From Alopecurus myosuroides (taxonomy: Eukaryota > Streptophyta > Magnoliopsida > Poales > Poaceae), in assembly GCA_028641055.1 (NCBI GenBank), contig CM054057.1, forward strand, positions 579,763,474 to 579,827,473: a stretch of DNA of 64,000 nucleotides, given 5' to 3'. The notes below the pieces were generated by a model. That model was not told the origin of the DNA. It did not search any database and saw nothing but the letters and a program-made list of their open reading frames with translations. Positions 43,576 to 54,471 of this stretch are shown in pieces (the first letter of the stretch is position 1; the number at the start of each line of letters is the position of its first letter). Position numbers and translations under genes: made by a program.

Positions 43576-45278
43576 TGATGCATGTAAAATGCATAGATGA
43601 ATTTTGCATATTTTCACATGGTTTTCTATTACATATTGCATCATATAAGGGTATAATTCAATGTTTTATAGTATTTTGGGGTTAAATTACAAAGTCCCCC
43701 AACTTTTATGGAATTAACCCTGCCTGTCAGAAACCCCCTTTTCTATATTTTTGACGTTTCAGGGGGCAAACTTCCGCAAAATCACCTGAAAATCTGCGTG
43801 GGTCATTTTGTTAGAAGGATAAGACTTGCGGGCGAAGGATCCACGAGAATTGGGCAAGGAGGCCCAAAAGAGGACCCTCCACGCGGCCAGATTCCTTGGC
43901 CGCGTGAGAGGCCCCCTTTTGGCCCCTATGGCCCCAATTCCTTCCATCTTCGACTTACCGACTCCGTCTTGACCTAAAACCGACTATAAAAAGGGTTCCC
44001 CGTACCCTTACGGAGGAGAGCGCTGCTGAAACACCAAAACAGAGACCAGAAGTTCCAGATTGGAGGGGGAAAACTCCGGCGGGGCGCCGCCGGTGTGATC
44101 TCCTACCCCTCCAACGTCATCTCCATCGACATCTCCATGAATAGGGAGTAGTCCACCCCAGGGCTATGGGTTTGTGGAAGTAGCACTTGTATCTCTCTCT
44201 CTATGTGCTTCACTAATTAGATCCGTATGAGCTGCCTCACATGATTACGGGCACCGTTGTAATTCCTATGTGGTGGATCTTTTCTATGAGTTATTGAATC
44301 TGAGATTGCAATTGTTTCTCTTGAGTTATTTGAGTAGATGTATCTTATGTACCCCGTTCTTATTTGCTAGCTTTGATCAATCTAGTTCTTGAGAGCGTGT
44401 GTGGGGTGATGGGTGCATTAGTTGGAGTAACGGGGGGTGTCTAGTGCTGTGAAAGTGACAGAAGTTCAGCGATCCACTTAGGTTTTGTTAAACCTTTCTT
44501 AGTTTCCTCACTAGGGATAAAAAGGAGTACCTTGTTACCGGGGATTTGAAGTGACACTAATCAATCTCCATGACTAGATCTAGCAAGTTCTTACTTCAAC
44601 TTCATGTCACATTGCTTAAAGCTATACTCTGGTTTTTCCTTAATTATCGAGGTGTTATGATTTATTTCGCATCTTGGTGGAGTATAAGAGGGATCAATAT
44701 GACCGTAGAGATCTCTATGCTAGGACGTGATGCCCATATGAAAGTACTCAATGTTAAACATGTTATTGTAATCTCACATGTAATTCTTTATGTCCACCGT
44801 CTACCACTTTATTTGAGAGAATGCAAGTGTGAAACCATGAACCCCGGTCCTATTTTAAATATAAGAAAACACTCTAGTTACCTTGCTGCAATTTACTTTA
44901 CTTGCACTTTACTTTACTTGCATCTCCAATTCGAATTTACATTATCTCCATCACCACTTGCATCACAAAAATACAAAAACAATCCATTGCATATTTATTT
45001 TCTCATTTGCATTTAGTAGTAGATTTAATTATTGCACATTTACTTTCAGTTTTGCATTGAAATTTAGAAGTCTCACACCTTGTGCTTGACAACCACTTGG
45101 TGAGGTTGAGGGCACAAAATTCTCTACTTGTTTGCAGGATCCTGGAGGAAGCTTGGAAGACAACTGCAGAAATACTGGCTCCCCGAGAGTTCGATATAAA
45201 CCCTCGAGTCACCCTCATGGGGAAGAAGGCTTGCCACTAGCTACACACTCTGCACTTGGAGTCTCAACCTAGCCATCA
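43576..45278 (+). mobile_element. LTR-like block, copy 2 (Gypsy type)
   Basis: Runs from TGATGCATGTAAAATGC to TCAACCTAGCCATCA, 1703 bases, TGATG...CATCA termini. The end (CGAGAGTTCGATATAAACCC) recalls Sabrina-type LTR ends. Bases after it are GCTGT, one mismatch from GCTGC before copy 1. Confidence 0.65.
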
Positions 45279-45413
45279 GCTGTCGCCAAGGACTGCATCT
45301 ACCGTCGGCCACCGATACTCCTCTGCCAAGGACCAGAACCAGGAGCTGCTTGCTTGCGTCCCATGACTCCCTCTTCCTGCTGTTGGACGGCCGTGCCTCA
45401 CCTCCCCGCTCTG

Positions 45414-45816
45414 ATGGACGCCGATGAAGAAGCCGAGTGGATACAGGCCAAGGAAGAAGAACCTGATGCAATAGCAGTCAGAAATCTGAAGAGGGCACGC
45501 AACGAGCAGGTTAATTTTCTCTTCGGATTTCAGTTTTAGTTTTGATGTCTACTTGTCTAGTGACGAGTAGTGTGGATGAGATTGCTCAATTATTGGTTTG
45601 GGTTTTTATTTTGATGTGAATGGTTCTCAAAGGTTATCAAGTCAGATCTTCGAAATATATTAGAAGATGATTGGTTCAATGCTTTGATGATTTTCTATGT
45701 TGAGGAGATATTTGCAAAAAATGATGACAAAAAGATTATGCTACTTTTCCATTCCTACAGTGATCGTAGAGGTCATCTCGATGGTTTCGGCTTGCCAATA
45801 TGGATTCAACTTATTG
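45414..45816 (+). pseudogene. Gene fragment with hAT-dimerisation-like C-terminus
   Basis: An exon from ATG 45414 (MDADEEAEWIQAKEEEPDA) to a GTTAAT donor after 45509 joins in frame to an exon from 45633 to 45816. The second reads SDLRNILEDDWFNALMIFYV and ends RRGHLDGF. This resembles the C-terminal segment of plant hAT/TTF-type transposase proteins (LR..M...WLN.....Y.E..). Only two exons are traceable. Function if expressed is unknown. The upstream leader may be 45279-45413. Confidence 0.4.
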
Positions 45817-46250
45817 GTATGATACTATCTTATCAAAATGTAACACTATTTTTAGTTTTCTTGTTTTTGTAGTCAGTTTGATTGTGCTTGATAAATTATG
45901 AAATCGAACAGTTTGAATCTTTCTTGTGCTGAATACACTTGCTTTTCTTCCTAAATGTTTTCGGATATTATTTGTTCGACCCAGCTCGGTTCATTTCCTG
46001 GCTCCGTCACTGTGAGCAAGTGTATGAATTTTTACTCCACTAGGCTTGTCTTTTGGAAAATATTAGCGAAACATACAATTTTAAATGGACAAACAAGGAT
46101 GTGCATGTTGGTTGAGCCGTTGTTGCATGTTACAGAACCAGAAAATAGGCATCCAGTAAAAACCTCGAATCTCCGTGCGTCCACCATTTTTGTCTTCCCA
46201 TGGAAGATCAACAGAGAAATCACTATGTGGTTGTGTAGCTAGGATTATCG
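45817..46250. other. Unassigned sequence before the LINE
   Basis: No confident gene. A 95-codon frame (45955-46242) has no recognisable motif; this could be the intron of the hAT-like fragment or LINE 5' sequence. Confidence 0.3.
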
Positions 46251-47130
46251 TTCATATTTTGACCTAACAACCCTTGGCGCAAAATTAATGGAGAGAAGAA
46301 AGAAAATGTGGAACAACTTACCGCAGAACTATGGAGCATCCATGCCCGAAATACATCGAATATTTAAGCAATCTTATAAGAAAAGTTTTTCCCGCAAAAT
46401 TGACCGCGGGAACAAATTCTTTTGAAAGTGGATTCCTTCTAGGGGCAAGTCTCGAGGTATTTTGTGTGTGGCTAGGATGGATACCTTGGATGCACAAACT
46501 GTAAAACTTGGTGACTATATGATCAGGATGAATCTTTGGGATAAATCAAAGTATAGATGGGGGATTATTGTGGTGTATGGTCCAGCCCATGAGGATAAGA
46601 AACGTGAGTTTTTTGGCCGAGCTTGTTTCGTTTTGCAATACTTTTGATCTCCCTTACATAGTGGGTGGGACTTTAATATGTTGAGGTATGTTCTAGAAAA
46701 CAAACAAATCATGTGTGTTACCTCACTCCTCTGACTTGTTTAATGTTGTTATTAACACTTTGGGCATGAGAGATATGTACATGGAAGGGAGAAAATATGC
46801 TTGGTCAAACAAACAAACAAAACCCCACCCTTGAGCGTTTGGATAGTGCTTATGTCACCTGTTTGGGAAACTTTATTCCCCCTTGCTTTTCTTTGAAAGT
46901 TGGTTAGAGATCAATCTGATCATAATGTTTTATTGGTAAATTGTGGTGATAACAAGAGAAATGAGAAAAGGGGGTTTTAAATTTGGCACCTCCTGGTTTA
47001 ACAATAGTGATTTTCTTTCTAAAGTGTCTGAGTTATGGTTGAAACCTGTTATGAGTTCTGATCCTATTGATATTTTAAATATCAAGTTGACAAAATTCAA
47101 GTCCTTTTTTAAAGGCCGGGGGTCTAATCT
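46251..47130 (+). pseudogene. LINE ORF2 endonuclease region
   Basis: KWIPSRGKSRGILCVARMDT and WGIIVVYGPAHEDKKREFFG match the apurinic-type endonuclease of plant L1 LINEs, which nicks target DNA. Then VGGDFN-like text is decayed, and REMRKGGFKFGTSWFNNSDF leads to the insertion point at FKSFFKG. Stops at about 46423, 46645, 46730 and beyond show it is dead. Confidence 0.75.
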
Positions 47131-47480
47131 TGTCGAGACATCGTAGTAGAGTTCATAGACGGGGGTGCCATGAGCCTACTGGTAGAACCGCGGGGGGATG
47201 TTATAACACTGCAAACGAGAACACCAAGTTTACCCAGGTTTTGTACGGCATAAATAGGCGACGTTCCTACTCCTGCAATCTCACTAAATCAAGGTTGAAG
47301 CCTCAAGTATACAAAGTACAATATGAGTATGGTTTCGCTAACTCGACGAGGATCAACTTCTCGGCGAGTTGGCTTCTAGCTAATTGTCTATCTGTTCTCG
47401 CTCCCATCCGGCTTTATATAGATAGCCGGATTAGGGATTACAGAAAGTAAACCTAGAAGACTACGGAAAATATCTAACTT
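47131..47480 (-). repeat. Partial 3' LTR of the Gypsy element
   Basis: Matches 53909-54275, then diverges after CTAACTTGGA, so the outer U3-side part is lost or replaced. Confidence 0.75.
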
Positions 47481-47698
47481 GGAACCTCGTGATGCCAGCA
47501 AAGAAATCTTGTTGATGTCATGGACGTTTGGGTTCAGTCAAAACCTGAAACCGTATCCTCTGATAGATTCTCTTGCGGGAAACAAGGAGATAGCAATAAT
47601 CAGCCCATGCCCTCATTTCCCGGAAATTTCGGGCGTAACACGCGTCGCGCATCCAACGGCTAAAAGATACGTTGGAGCTAATCTCCGCGCGCCTTGGC

Positions 47699-47706
47699 TA
47701 TAAATA
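47699..47706 (+). promoter_or_regulatory. TATA box of the antisense gene in the Gypsy element
   Basis: CTATAAATAGCC is 180 bases before the ATG at 47886 and points away from the pol genes. Confidence 0.55.
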
Positions 47707-47885
47707 GCCGTCTTGGGGCCTCCGTTTTCTCTTCCGCATCTTCGTCATCCTCGAGCACTCAGAGCACCAGAGCCTAGCACCCTTACGCCCCGAGCCCAAG
47801 TTCCAGAAACGGAGAGACCCGAGCCCCCAAGCTCCTCGCTAGAAAAGCCATCGGAGGATCAAACTCTCGGCTGCGACGCCCGAAG

Positions 47886-50800
47886 ATGGTCACCAAAGAT
47901 TCTCCCCGGGCTTCCGACTCAGAGAACGCCGCCGTCAACATCGAGGATATCATCAACGACCTCGACCCCGTCTTCGATTCTCCCCCGCGCACCGCTGCGA
48001 GCGCGCCGGAGGGATCTACCAGCGAGCCGACGGGCGGGGATCTGCCTCCCGCAGCCGGAAACATGCCGCGGCCTTCGGACACTCCTCTTCCTCCTCCATT
48101 CCCCGAAACTACGGAGGAGGAAAACACTTCTACAGCGGCGAGGACGTTGCTGCTTTCGCCACTGCCGGAGGCGAGGAAGAAGGCGAGGAGAATGCCGGGA
48201 ATTAGAGCCACTGCAATGTGGTTCCATCCCTTCTCCCGGCAATGGAGAAAGACGGCTTCGTGCTGAAGGACAAATGGCGGGTGGGCGAAGACGACATCGA
48301 GCCGTCTCCACAACCAGACGAACGCGTGCTTCTAGCGTCTCAGATCAATAGAGGTATGGTATTTCCGCCTTCCGCGTTTTTCTGCCAGATATTAGACCAC
48401 TACAAAATCCAACCACATAATCTTCCGTCAAATTCTATTCTTTACTTAGCCGGATTCTAGGCCCTCTTTGAGGGTTACCTAGGGATAGAACCCCGCCTGG
48501 ATTTCTTCCAATATTGTTTTAACATTAAACGCAACACCTCTGAGGGTGTACTTACGACTTGCGGAACCATATCATTCAATCTCCGTAGGAATATGGAGGA
48601 TTGGTTCCCCAAGATAAAAACCTCCGAGTCCGTCAAATTTTGGACGGGATCGTTCCTCTATCACGAGGATGTTCTGTTTCGTGGAAAGGAAACAAGCATT
48701 CTTCCTTCGTCAATTCCGCGGCCACGCCCCAAGACAATTGGGCGTTGGACGCGGTCCAGGTTCTGCCTCCAAACCTGATGAGAATCAAGAGGCGAATCGC
48801 GAAACTCGTCTATTCCACTCCTCCGTTAACCGGCATGGACACAATCATATGATGGTTCGGAAGGCGGATTCAGCACCTTACTTATCGCGGAAAACGGCTC
48901 ATGTGTGAATACACGGGTCCGGACGATGCCATGAGGGAAAAGAAAAGCGCTTTAAACAAAAAGGAGTTCAAAAAGCGCGTGAACCAACTCATCTCTACTC
49001 GTGACCAATATGAGGAGAGCCGGGAAATGTATCACGCGAAGAACCTCGCTCCCAAGGTACGTTTTTGTTATTTGGGAAATTTCTTAAGTTCCATTTTTTC
49101 TCGGATGTTTATACTAATCCGGATTTTGGGTTATTTCTTTTTCAGCTCTTAGAACTTGCTGAAAGTGAGCTTGCCTCTGATGACGAGTTGGCTACGCTAC
49201 GAGCCAACTTTTAGTCTGGAGGGCGGAAACGCAAGAGGGCACCCGTCAGTGAGGAAGTCATCGACCTTGATGGTGTGGCACCACTTCCAGGTAAAAACCC
49301 GGGTTTTTTTTCACTTGTATGCTTTTTCTTACACACTTTACTTTCTCGGATTTTAATCTCAGATTTTTCTCCTCTTCTATTTTCTAGCCTTGCCCCTACC
49401 ACACTTAAGGGAAAAGACAGGAATAAGCTTAAGGCTTCTGCCCACCGTGGTCCCAAGCCGGCTCCCGCCGCTGCTCCAGATACTCCGATGGCGGCTGGGG
49501 AGGAAAACTCGTCTGCATGGGAGGAGGAAGATCCCCTGCAGTCCAGCCAGCCCATTGCACCTAACACGGATGCGAGGGAAACGGCAGCGCCTGATGAATC
49601 TGGGCCTTCTAATCTTCCCAAGGAAGAGCCCATCCCCACCTTTGACGAAAAGTTCAAGGTAAAGCAAGAAGATTGTTTTGACGAACACGGTTATATTAAT
49701 CCGTGGGCGAAAAAACACGTTTCCCGCGCTCCCTTAATCCATCCTTGGCCAAAAGGCGAACTTATTGTTAGGAATAATTACGTATTCTCGCCTCGCCAGG
49801 TCATGCAAGACGGCCTCCACCATATGGGAATTACCTTCACAGAATACGCTAAGGAATTCTCCGAGAATGTCGCGGGCTTTCAAAGGATGAGCCAGGTAAA
49901 TACCTCTAGCTCCCAAGTTTAAGACAAAACTATTCTTTCTGTTTTTGTCTTAATGCTTTTCTCTTTTGCCTGCTTATTTTTAACTAAGCAACTTTTCCTC
50001 TGTCTATTTCTCAGCAAACCACTGAGATCTTAAATGTGGAAGTTTTTAACAAGCTTACCAATAAGAACCAAGAGGTTAAATATCTTCTTGCTATTCTTAA
50101 TGACAAAGACTCGGAATTGGCCACAATTCAGCAGCAGCTGAAGGATAAAACAGGTAAATGTCTTTCTCCATTTTTACTACTGCTTTGTGAACTTTTTCTA
50201 AGTCTTTTTCCGAGTTTTGAACTCTTAAATTTTCATTCTTTTCAGCTTGTTTGGATAAAGCCAAACAAATTGCTGAAGATTCTGGCAACGCTGAAACCCT
50301 CCGCAAGGAAAATTCGGAACTTTACAAGATGACTCTAAAGCTCCAAAAAGACCGGGAGGCGAGCCAACTTGCCGTTGGTATGACCGAGTCCCGAGCTTCT
50401 TCTCAATCTGAGAAGGATAAGGCGACTATCCGGGACTTGGAGAATGCCATCAACCAATGCCTTGAAGAAGGCGCTGAGATGGATAAAATTCAGGGTAAGT
50501 TTTTGCTTCTTTACCAAGCTTTTTCTTTTACATTTGCAGCACGCCTCCCTTTTCCTCCTTCTGTGTTTTCTAACCTTTCTTGGTTGTTTGAACAGAAAGG
50601 AATCCTTTGCTTACCCGGATTGACAGAATCCGGGCTTTTGGGAAGATCGTCTCCGAGATGAAGAATGCTGGGATGCTAATTATTATTAAGTGCATTCCAG
50701 ACAAAGTTGGCGATTACTCGGAAGTCAGCAGACTTCCGGAAGCTATTGAAGAGGTGGAAAACCATAGGGAGTCCTGGCTCCAATCTGCCGCCCGAGGTGG

Positions 50801-51056
50801 TGCGCGCATGGTCCTTGGACTGATGCGTATGCATTACACCACCTCGAAGTCCTGGCGCGTTGCTACCGGTATCCCTCAAGGATATACAGAAGCACAGAGG
50901 GCAGAAATCTTCGAGTCATTCAAGAGGCACGCCTCCAAAATTGCTCGGATGGTTTCTACCTCCATGTTCTACCTGGAGAAAGAGATTCCGAAGACTCCGG
51001 AGAACCCAAGCGACAGCGACGAGGAGGACGACGATTATTATGAGGACGCCGCCTAG
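47886..51056 (+). pseudogene. Antisense accessory gene of the Gypsy element (gypsy-type transposase_28 domain protein)
   Basis: Exons inferred: 47886-49056, 49146-49290, 49388-49895, 50015-50153, 50246-50494, 50596-51056, all with GT..AG borders that keep frame. After an acidic Ser/Pro-rich start the domain known as putative gypsy-type transposon (PF04195) is clear: FPPSAFFCQILDHYKIQPHN, LGIEPRLDFFQYCFNIKR and PNLMRIKRRIAKLVY. A Lys/Glu coiled-coil region follows (exons 4-5), then an acidic end SDSDEEDDDYYEDAA. Role unknown; such ORFs occur in Grande and RIRE2 relatives. Lesions: frameshift near 48265, TAG 48458, frameshift near 48700, stop near 48850 and one after LRANF (49212). The last four exons are clean. 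Confidence 0.75.
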
Positions 51057-51658
51057 TTCCTGAGTAGCTAGTCGAGAAAATAGAAGCATTACTATTCTCA
51101 CAATGTAATATCAATTGTGATGCATTCTATCTTTTGTATGAACAAGCACTTATCCTTTTGCAGTAAAAAATTTAAGTCTTTGCAAAGGTTTTCAGAGTTT
51201 TAATTCCTTTCCTTCTAAGTTCTCTGGTTTGTATGCTTTAACTTTCCTTAGTGTTGAAGTGGCTCGAAAGTATGTAATCTTCATGCCAAGTGACTGGGTT
51301 CAGACCTATCAGCCAAAACTTGGAGTCATGGATTAAACTTAGGCACTTCTACTTACTAATTCCAGTGACCTAACACACAAACAATCAGATAATACTTAGG
51401 AAAAATAAGGATTTTGAAAAGTATGAACCTTAGACACACAGGCACAATCTAGGGTTCTTAAGCCTCCTTAGGCTAAAAAAACATTCAGTTTTATAACTCC
51501 GAGCACGCATGCACAATTCAGGTTAACATTGAAGCTAAATTGAAAGATCATTGGGAAATAGATAAGACGAAAATATGCTTATAACAAACAAAACAAAAAC
51601 GCATGGATTTCTGACAACTTTATTTTATGATCTCAATGATGTTCACGTAGAATTTGAA
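51057..51658. other. Spacer between antisense gene and pol
   Basis: AT-rich, probably the convergent 3' regions of both genes. No ORF of note. Confidence 0.4.
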
Positions 51659-53758
51659 CTAAGTGTAGAAGGGATATAACTGCTCGATGATCCAGGGCCT
51701 CTTTGTCTCTCCTAGTTCTACATCTATCTTTCTTTTTCTCTTGCGATTCGGATTTTTTGGATCGTCTTCCGTATCATGAATATCTACAAGGTAATATGAC
51801 CCATTTTTCATAGCCTTACTAATGACAAATGGTCCCTCTCAAACTGGGGCTAATTTGTGCTTCCTATCCTGTACCAATCATAGCACCAAATCACTTTCTT
51901 TGAAACGATCTTTGATTTTCCGACTATGATAGCGTCGCAATCCTTGCTGATAAATAGCGGATCTTTGTAGCACAAGCTCTCGTTCTTCTTCTAAGAGGTC
52001 GATGACATCCTGTCATGCGTTTTCGGCATCCCAGTCATCATACGTCTGCACTCTTGGGCTATCATGGATACTGTCCGTAGGAAGCACTGCTTCTGCACCA
52101 TAAACCAGGAAGAAAGGTGTTGGCCCTGTTGATCTATTCGGTGTTGTTCAAATACTCCAAAGCATAGAAGGTAATTCTTCTACCAATGCTCCAGCTACTC
52201 TATGAAGAGGAGATTCGAGTCTTGGGCGGATTCCTTGCAGTATCGAACTATTCATTCATTCGACCTGTCCATTGGATTGTGGGTGTGCCAGATATGCGAG
52301 ATCTAGGCGAATTCCCGTTTGTCGGAAATACTGTGACAACTCTCCAATTGAGAAATTTGTCTCGTTATCCGTGATTATGCTATGTGGCACACCGTATCGC
52401 ATGACTACGTCAATGACAAATTTCTGGCGGTCACACCATCAAGTTTTTTGATGGGTTTTGCTTCCACCCACTTGGTATACTTATCTACTGCTACGAGTAG
52501 ATGTGTGAGTCCACATCTGGCAGTTTTGAATGGTTCCCTCATATCTAGCCCCCAGACCGAAAATGGCCATGTTATGGGGATAGTATTGAGTGCTTGGGCT
52601 GGCATATTCGTCTGTTTGGCGTAATACTGACATCCAGCACATGTATTCACTATGTGCTCCGCATCTGTCTTGGCGGTGAGTCAGAAAAACCCTACACATA
52701 ATGCTTTTTTAACTATGCTTTTTGATTGAGCATGATGTCCGCAATCTCCTACGTGAATTTCTTGCAGAATTTCTCGTCCTTCTTCTGGTGAAATACATCG
52801 CTGAAAAAATCCAATAGTACTGCGCTTATACAGGCAACCATTGATTACCGTGTATCCTTTGCATCGGCGTTGTATCTGCCTTTGCAATACTTCATCTACT
52901 CCATCCGGGAACTTCTGCTCAACTAAGAAGTTTAGGTATGCAATTGTCCAATCCGGGTTAACAAGCAAGAAATCTGTTGACTCGGAAACTAGAGGGTAAT
53001 CAATATCTCCGCCTTTTATTGATGGTTCATGCAAATGTTGGACGAACACACCAGGTGGTAATGTTTTCACTCTTTTCGGGCCCATGCCGGCTATGACATC
53101 CGCGTTCCAATTTTCTTCCCTTTTGATGTGAAGTACTTCAAATCCTAGGAAACAAATGGCAAACTCATCGACTGTTCTCCGATATTCGGCCATGATGGAG
53201 CTTTTAGCATCCCATGTTTGGTTCGGCTGATGTTGCACCAAATCCGAGTCACCATAGGAAAGTATATGCTTGACGCCTATCTCCTTTGCAATATGCAAGC
53301 CATGAAGCAAAACTTCATATTCTGCCACATTGTTGCTGACGTTGAAGTATATTTGTAATACATATTCCATTATGTCGCCTTTTGGAGATTTAAGCACTAC
53401 ACCAGCTCCAGCGCCTTCTTTCATATTGGGTCCATCAAAATGCATGATCCAGTATTTCGACTCCGGCATTGGTGTGTTTTCCATTGCTTCTGTCCAATCA
53501 GCCACGAAATCTGCCAACACCTGGGATTTAAGTGTCGTCCGGGGTTGGTACTTAATGTCGAACGCAACGAGCTCAATGCCCCATTTGGCTACTCTGCCTG
53601 TTGCGTCCATATTGTTTACAATATCCCCTAGAGGTGCTTTGCTTACCACTGTTATGGAATGTCGTGACGTCAGCGATGAAATCTCTACCTGTTGCGTCCG
53701 TATTGTTTATAAAATCCCCTAGAGGTGCTTTTCTTACCACTGTTAGATGTGCTTTGCT
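51659..53758 (-). pseudogene. Gypsy pol fragment: RNase H and integrase
   Basis: On the minus strand from 53649: the connection region (GRVAKWGIELVAFDIKYQPR), RNase H with MHFDGP, NNVAEYE and YGDSDLV (acidic catalytic residues), then the integrase zinc module (HVGDCGHHA ... CAGCQYY), and the core with GLDM, SIITDNETNF and NGQVE, that is Asp, Asp and Glu. The C-terminal part (DLLEEERELVLQRSA, EGPFVISKAMKNGSYYL) ends at TAG 51661-51659. Stops at 52683-52681 and after NGQVE break it. At 53600-53765 the stretch SKAPLGD..N.DATGR is duplicated in rearranged form. These enzymes would degrade template RNA and insert the cDNA. Confidence 0.85.
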
Positions 53759-53889
53759 TACCACTGTTTATACAATCCATTGTCGAGAAAGCGTCCGACG
53801 TTTCCGTAGAAATGCAGGCTTCTGACAGTAATCGAGCTGCCAATTCCACTGAGTATTCCGGATCGAAACGTGACTCCTGATGCCGCTAG

Positions 53890-54466
53890 CCCCACAGTGG
53901 GCGCCAACTGTCGAGACATCGTAGTAGTGTTCATAGACGGGGGTGCCATGAGCCTACTGGTAGAACCGCGAGTGGAGGGGGGAGGGGGACGTGATAACAC
54001 TGCAAAGGAGAACACCGAGTTTCCCCAAGTTCAGTACGACGCAACTAGGGGACGTTCCTACTCCTGCAGTCTCATTAAATCAGGGCTGAAGCCTGAAGTA
54101 TACAAAGTATAATGTGAGTATGGTTTCGCTAACTCGGCAAGGATCAACTTCTCGGCAAGTTGGCTTCTAGCTAATTGTCTGTGTGTTCACGCTCCCGTCC
54201 GGCTTTATATAGATAGCCGGATTAGGGCTTACAGAAAGGAAACCTAGAAGACTACGGAAAGTATCTAACTTGGAAAGTAAGGAATCCGTCTTCTCCTCCA
54301 AGCCCCACCACTTTGGATCGTGGTCCGGGTTCTTCTAGAATTTGGCTTCCTGCGCGTTAGCTTACTGGGCCTCCCAATGGACTACGTTCCATTTCCTGTG
54401 GGCCACCCTGTTAATCCGGCCTTTAGACCAATGCCGGACATACCCCTAATCGGCATATATCCGACA
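53890..54466 (-). repeat. 5' LTR and primer binding site of the Gypsy element
   Basis: LTR 53909-54466, TGTCGG...CTCGACA on the minus strand, followed by the PBS at 53908-53890. Confidence 0.85.
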
Positions 54467-54471
54467 AATCT

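Larger units (their letters stand above)
47131..54466 (-). mobile_element. Gypsy (Tat/Retand-like) LTR retrotransposon with antisense gene, internally deleted
   Basis: It runs from TGTCGAGACATCG (47131) to ATATCCGACA (54466) with a perfect duplication AATCT (47126-47130, 54467-54471). The right LTR is 558 bases (53909-54466); the left LTR is homologous only over 47131-47480. Minus orientation is shown by TTGGCGCCCACTGTGGGGC next to the right LTR, a Gypsy primer binding site. RNase H and integrase are on the minus strand (53758-51659). gag, protease and most reverse transcriptase are missing. A spliced gene on the plus strand lies between pol and the 3' LTR, the layout known from maize Grande and rice RIRE2. 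Confidence 0.85.
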
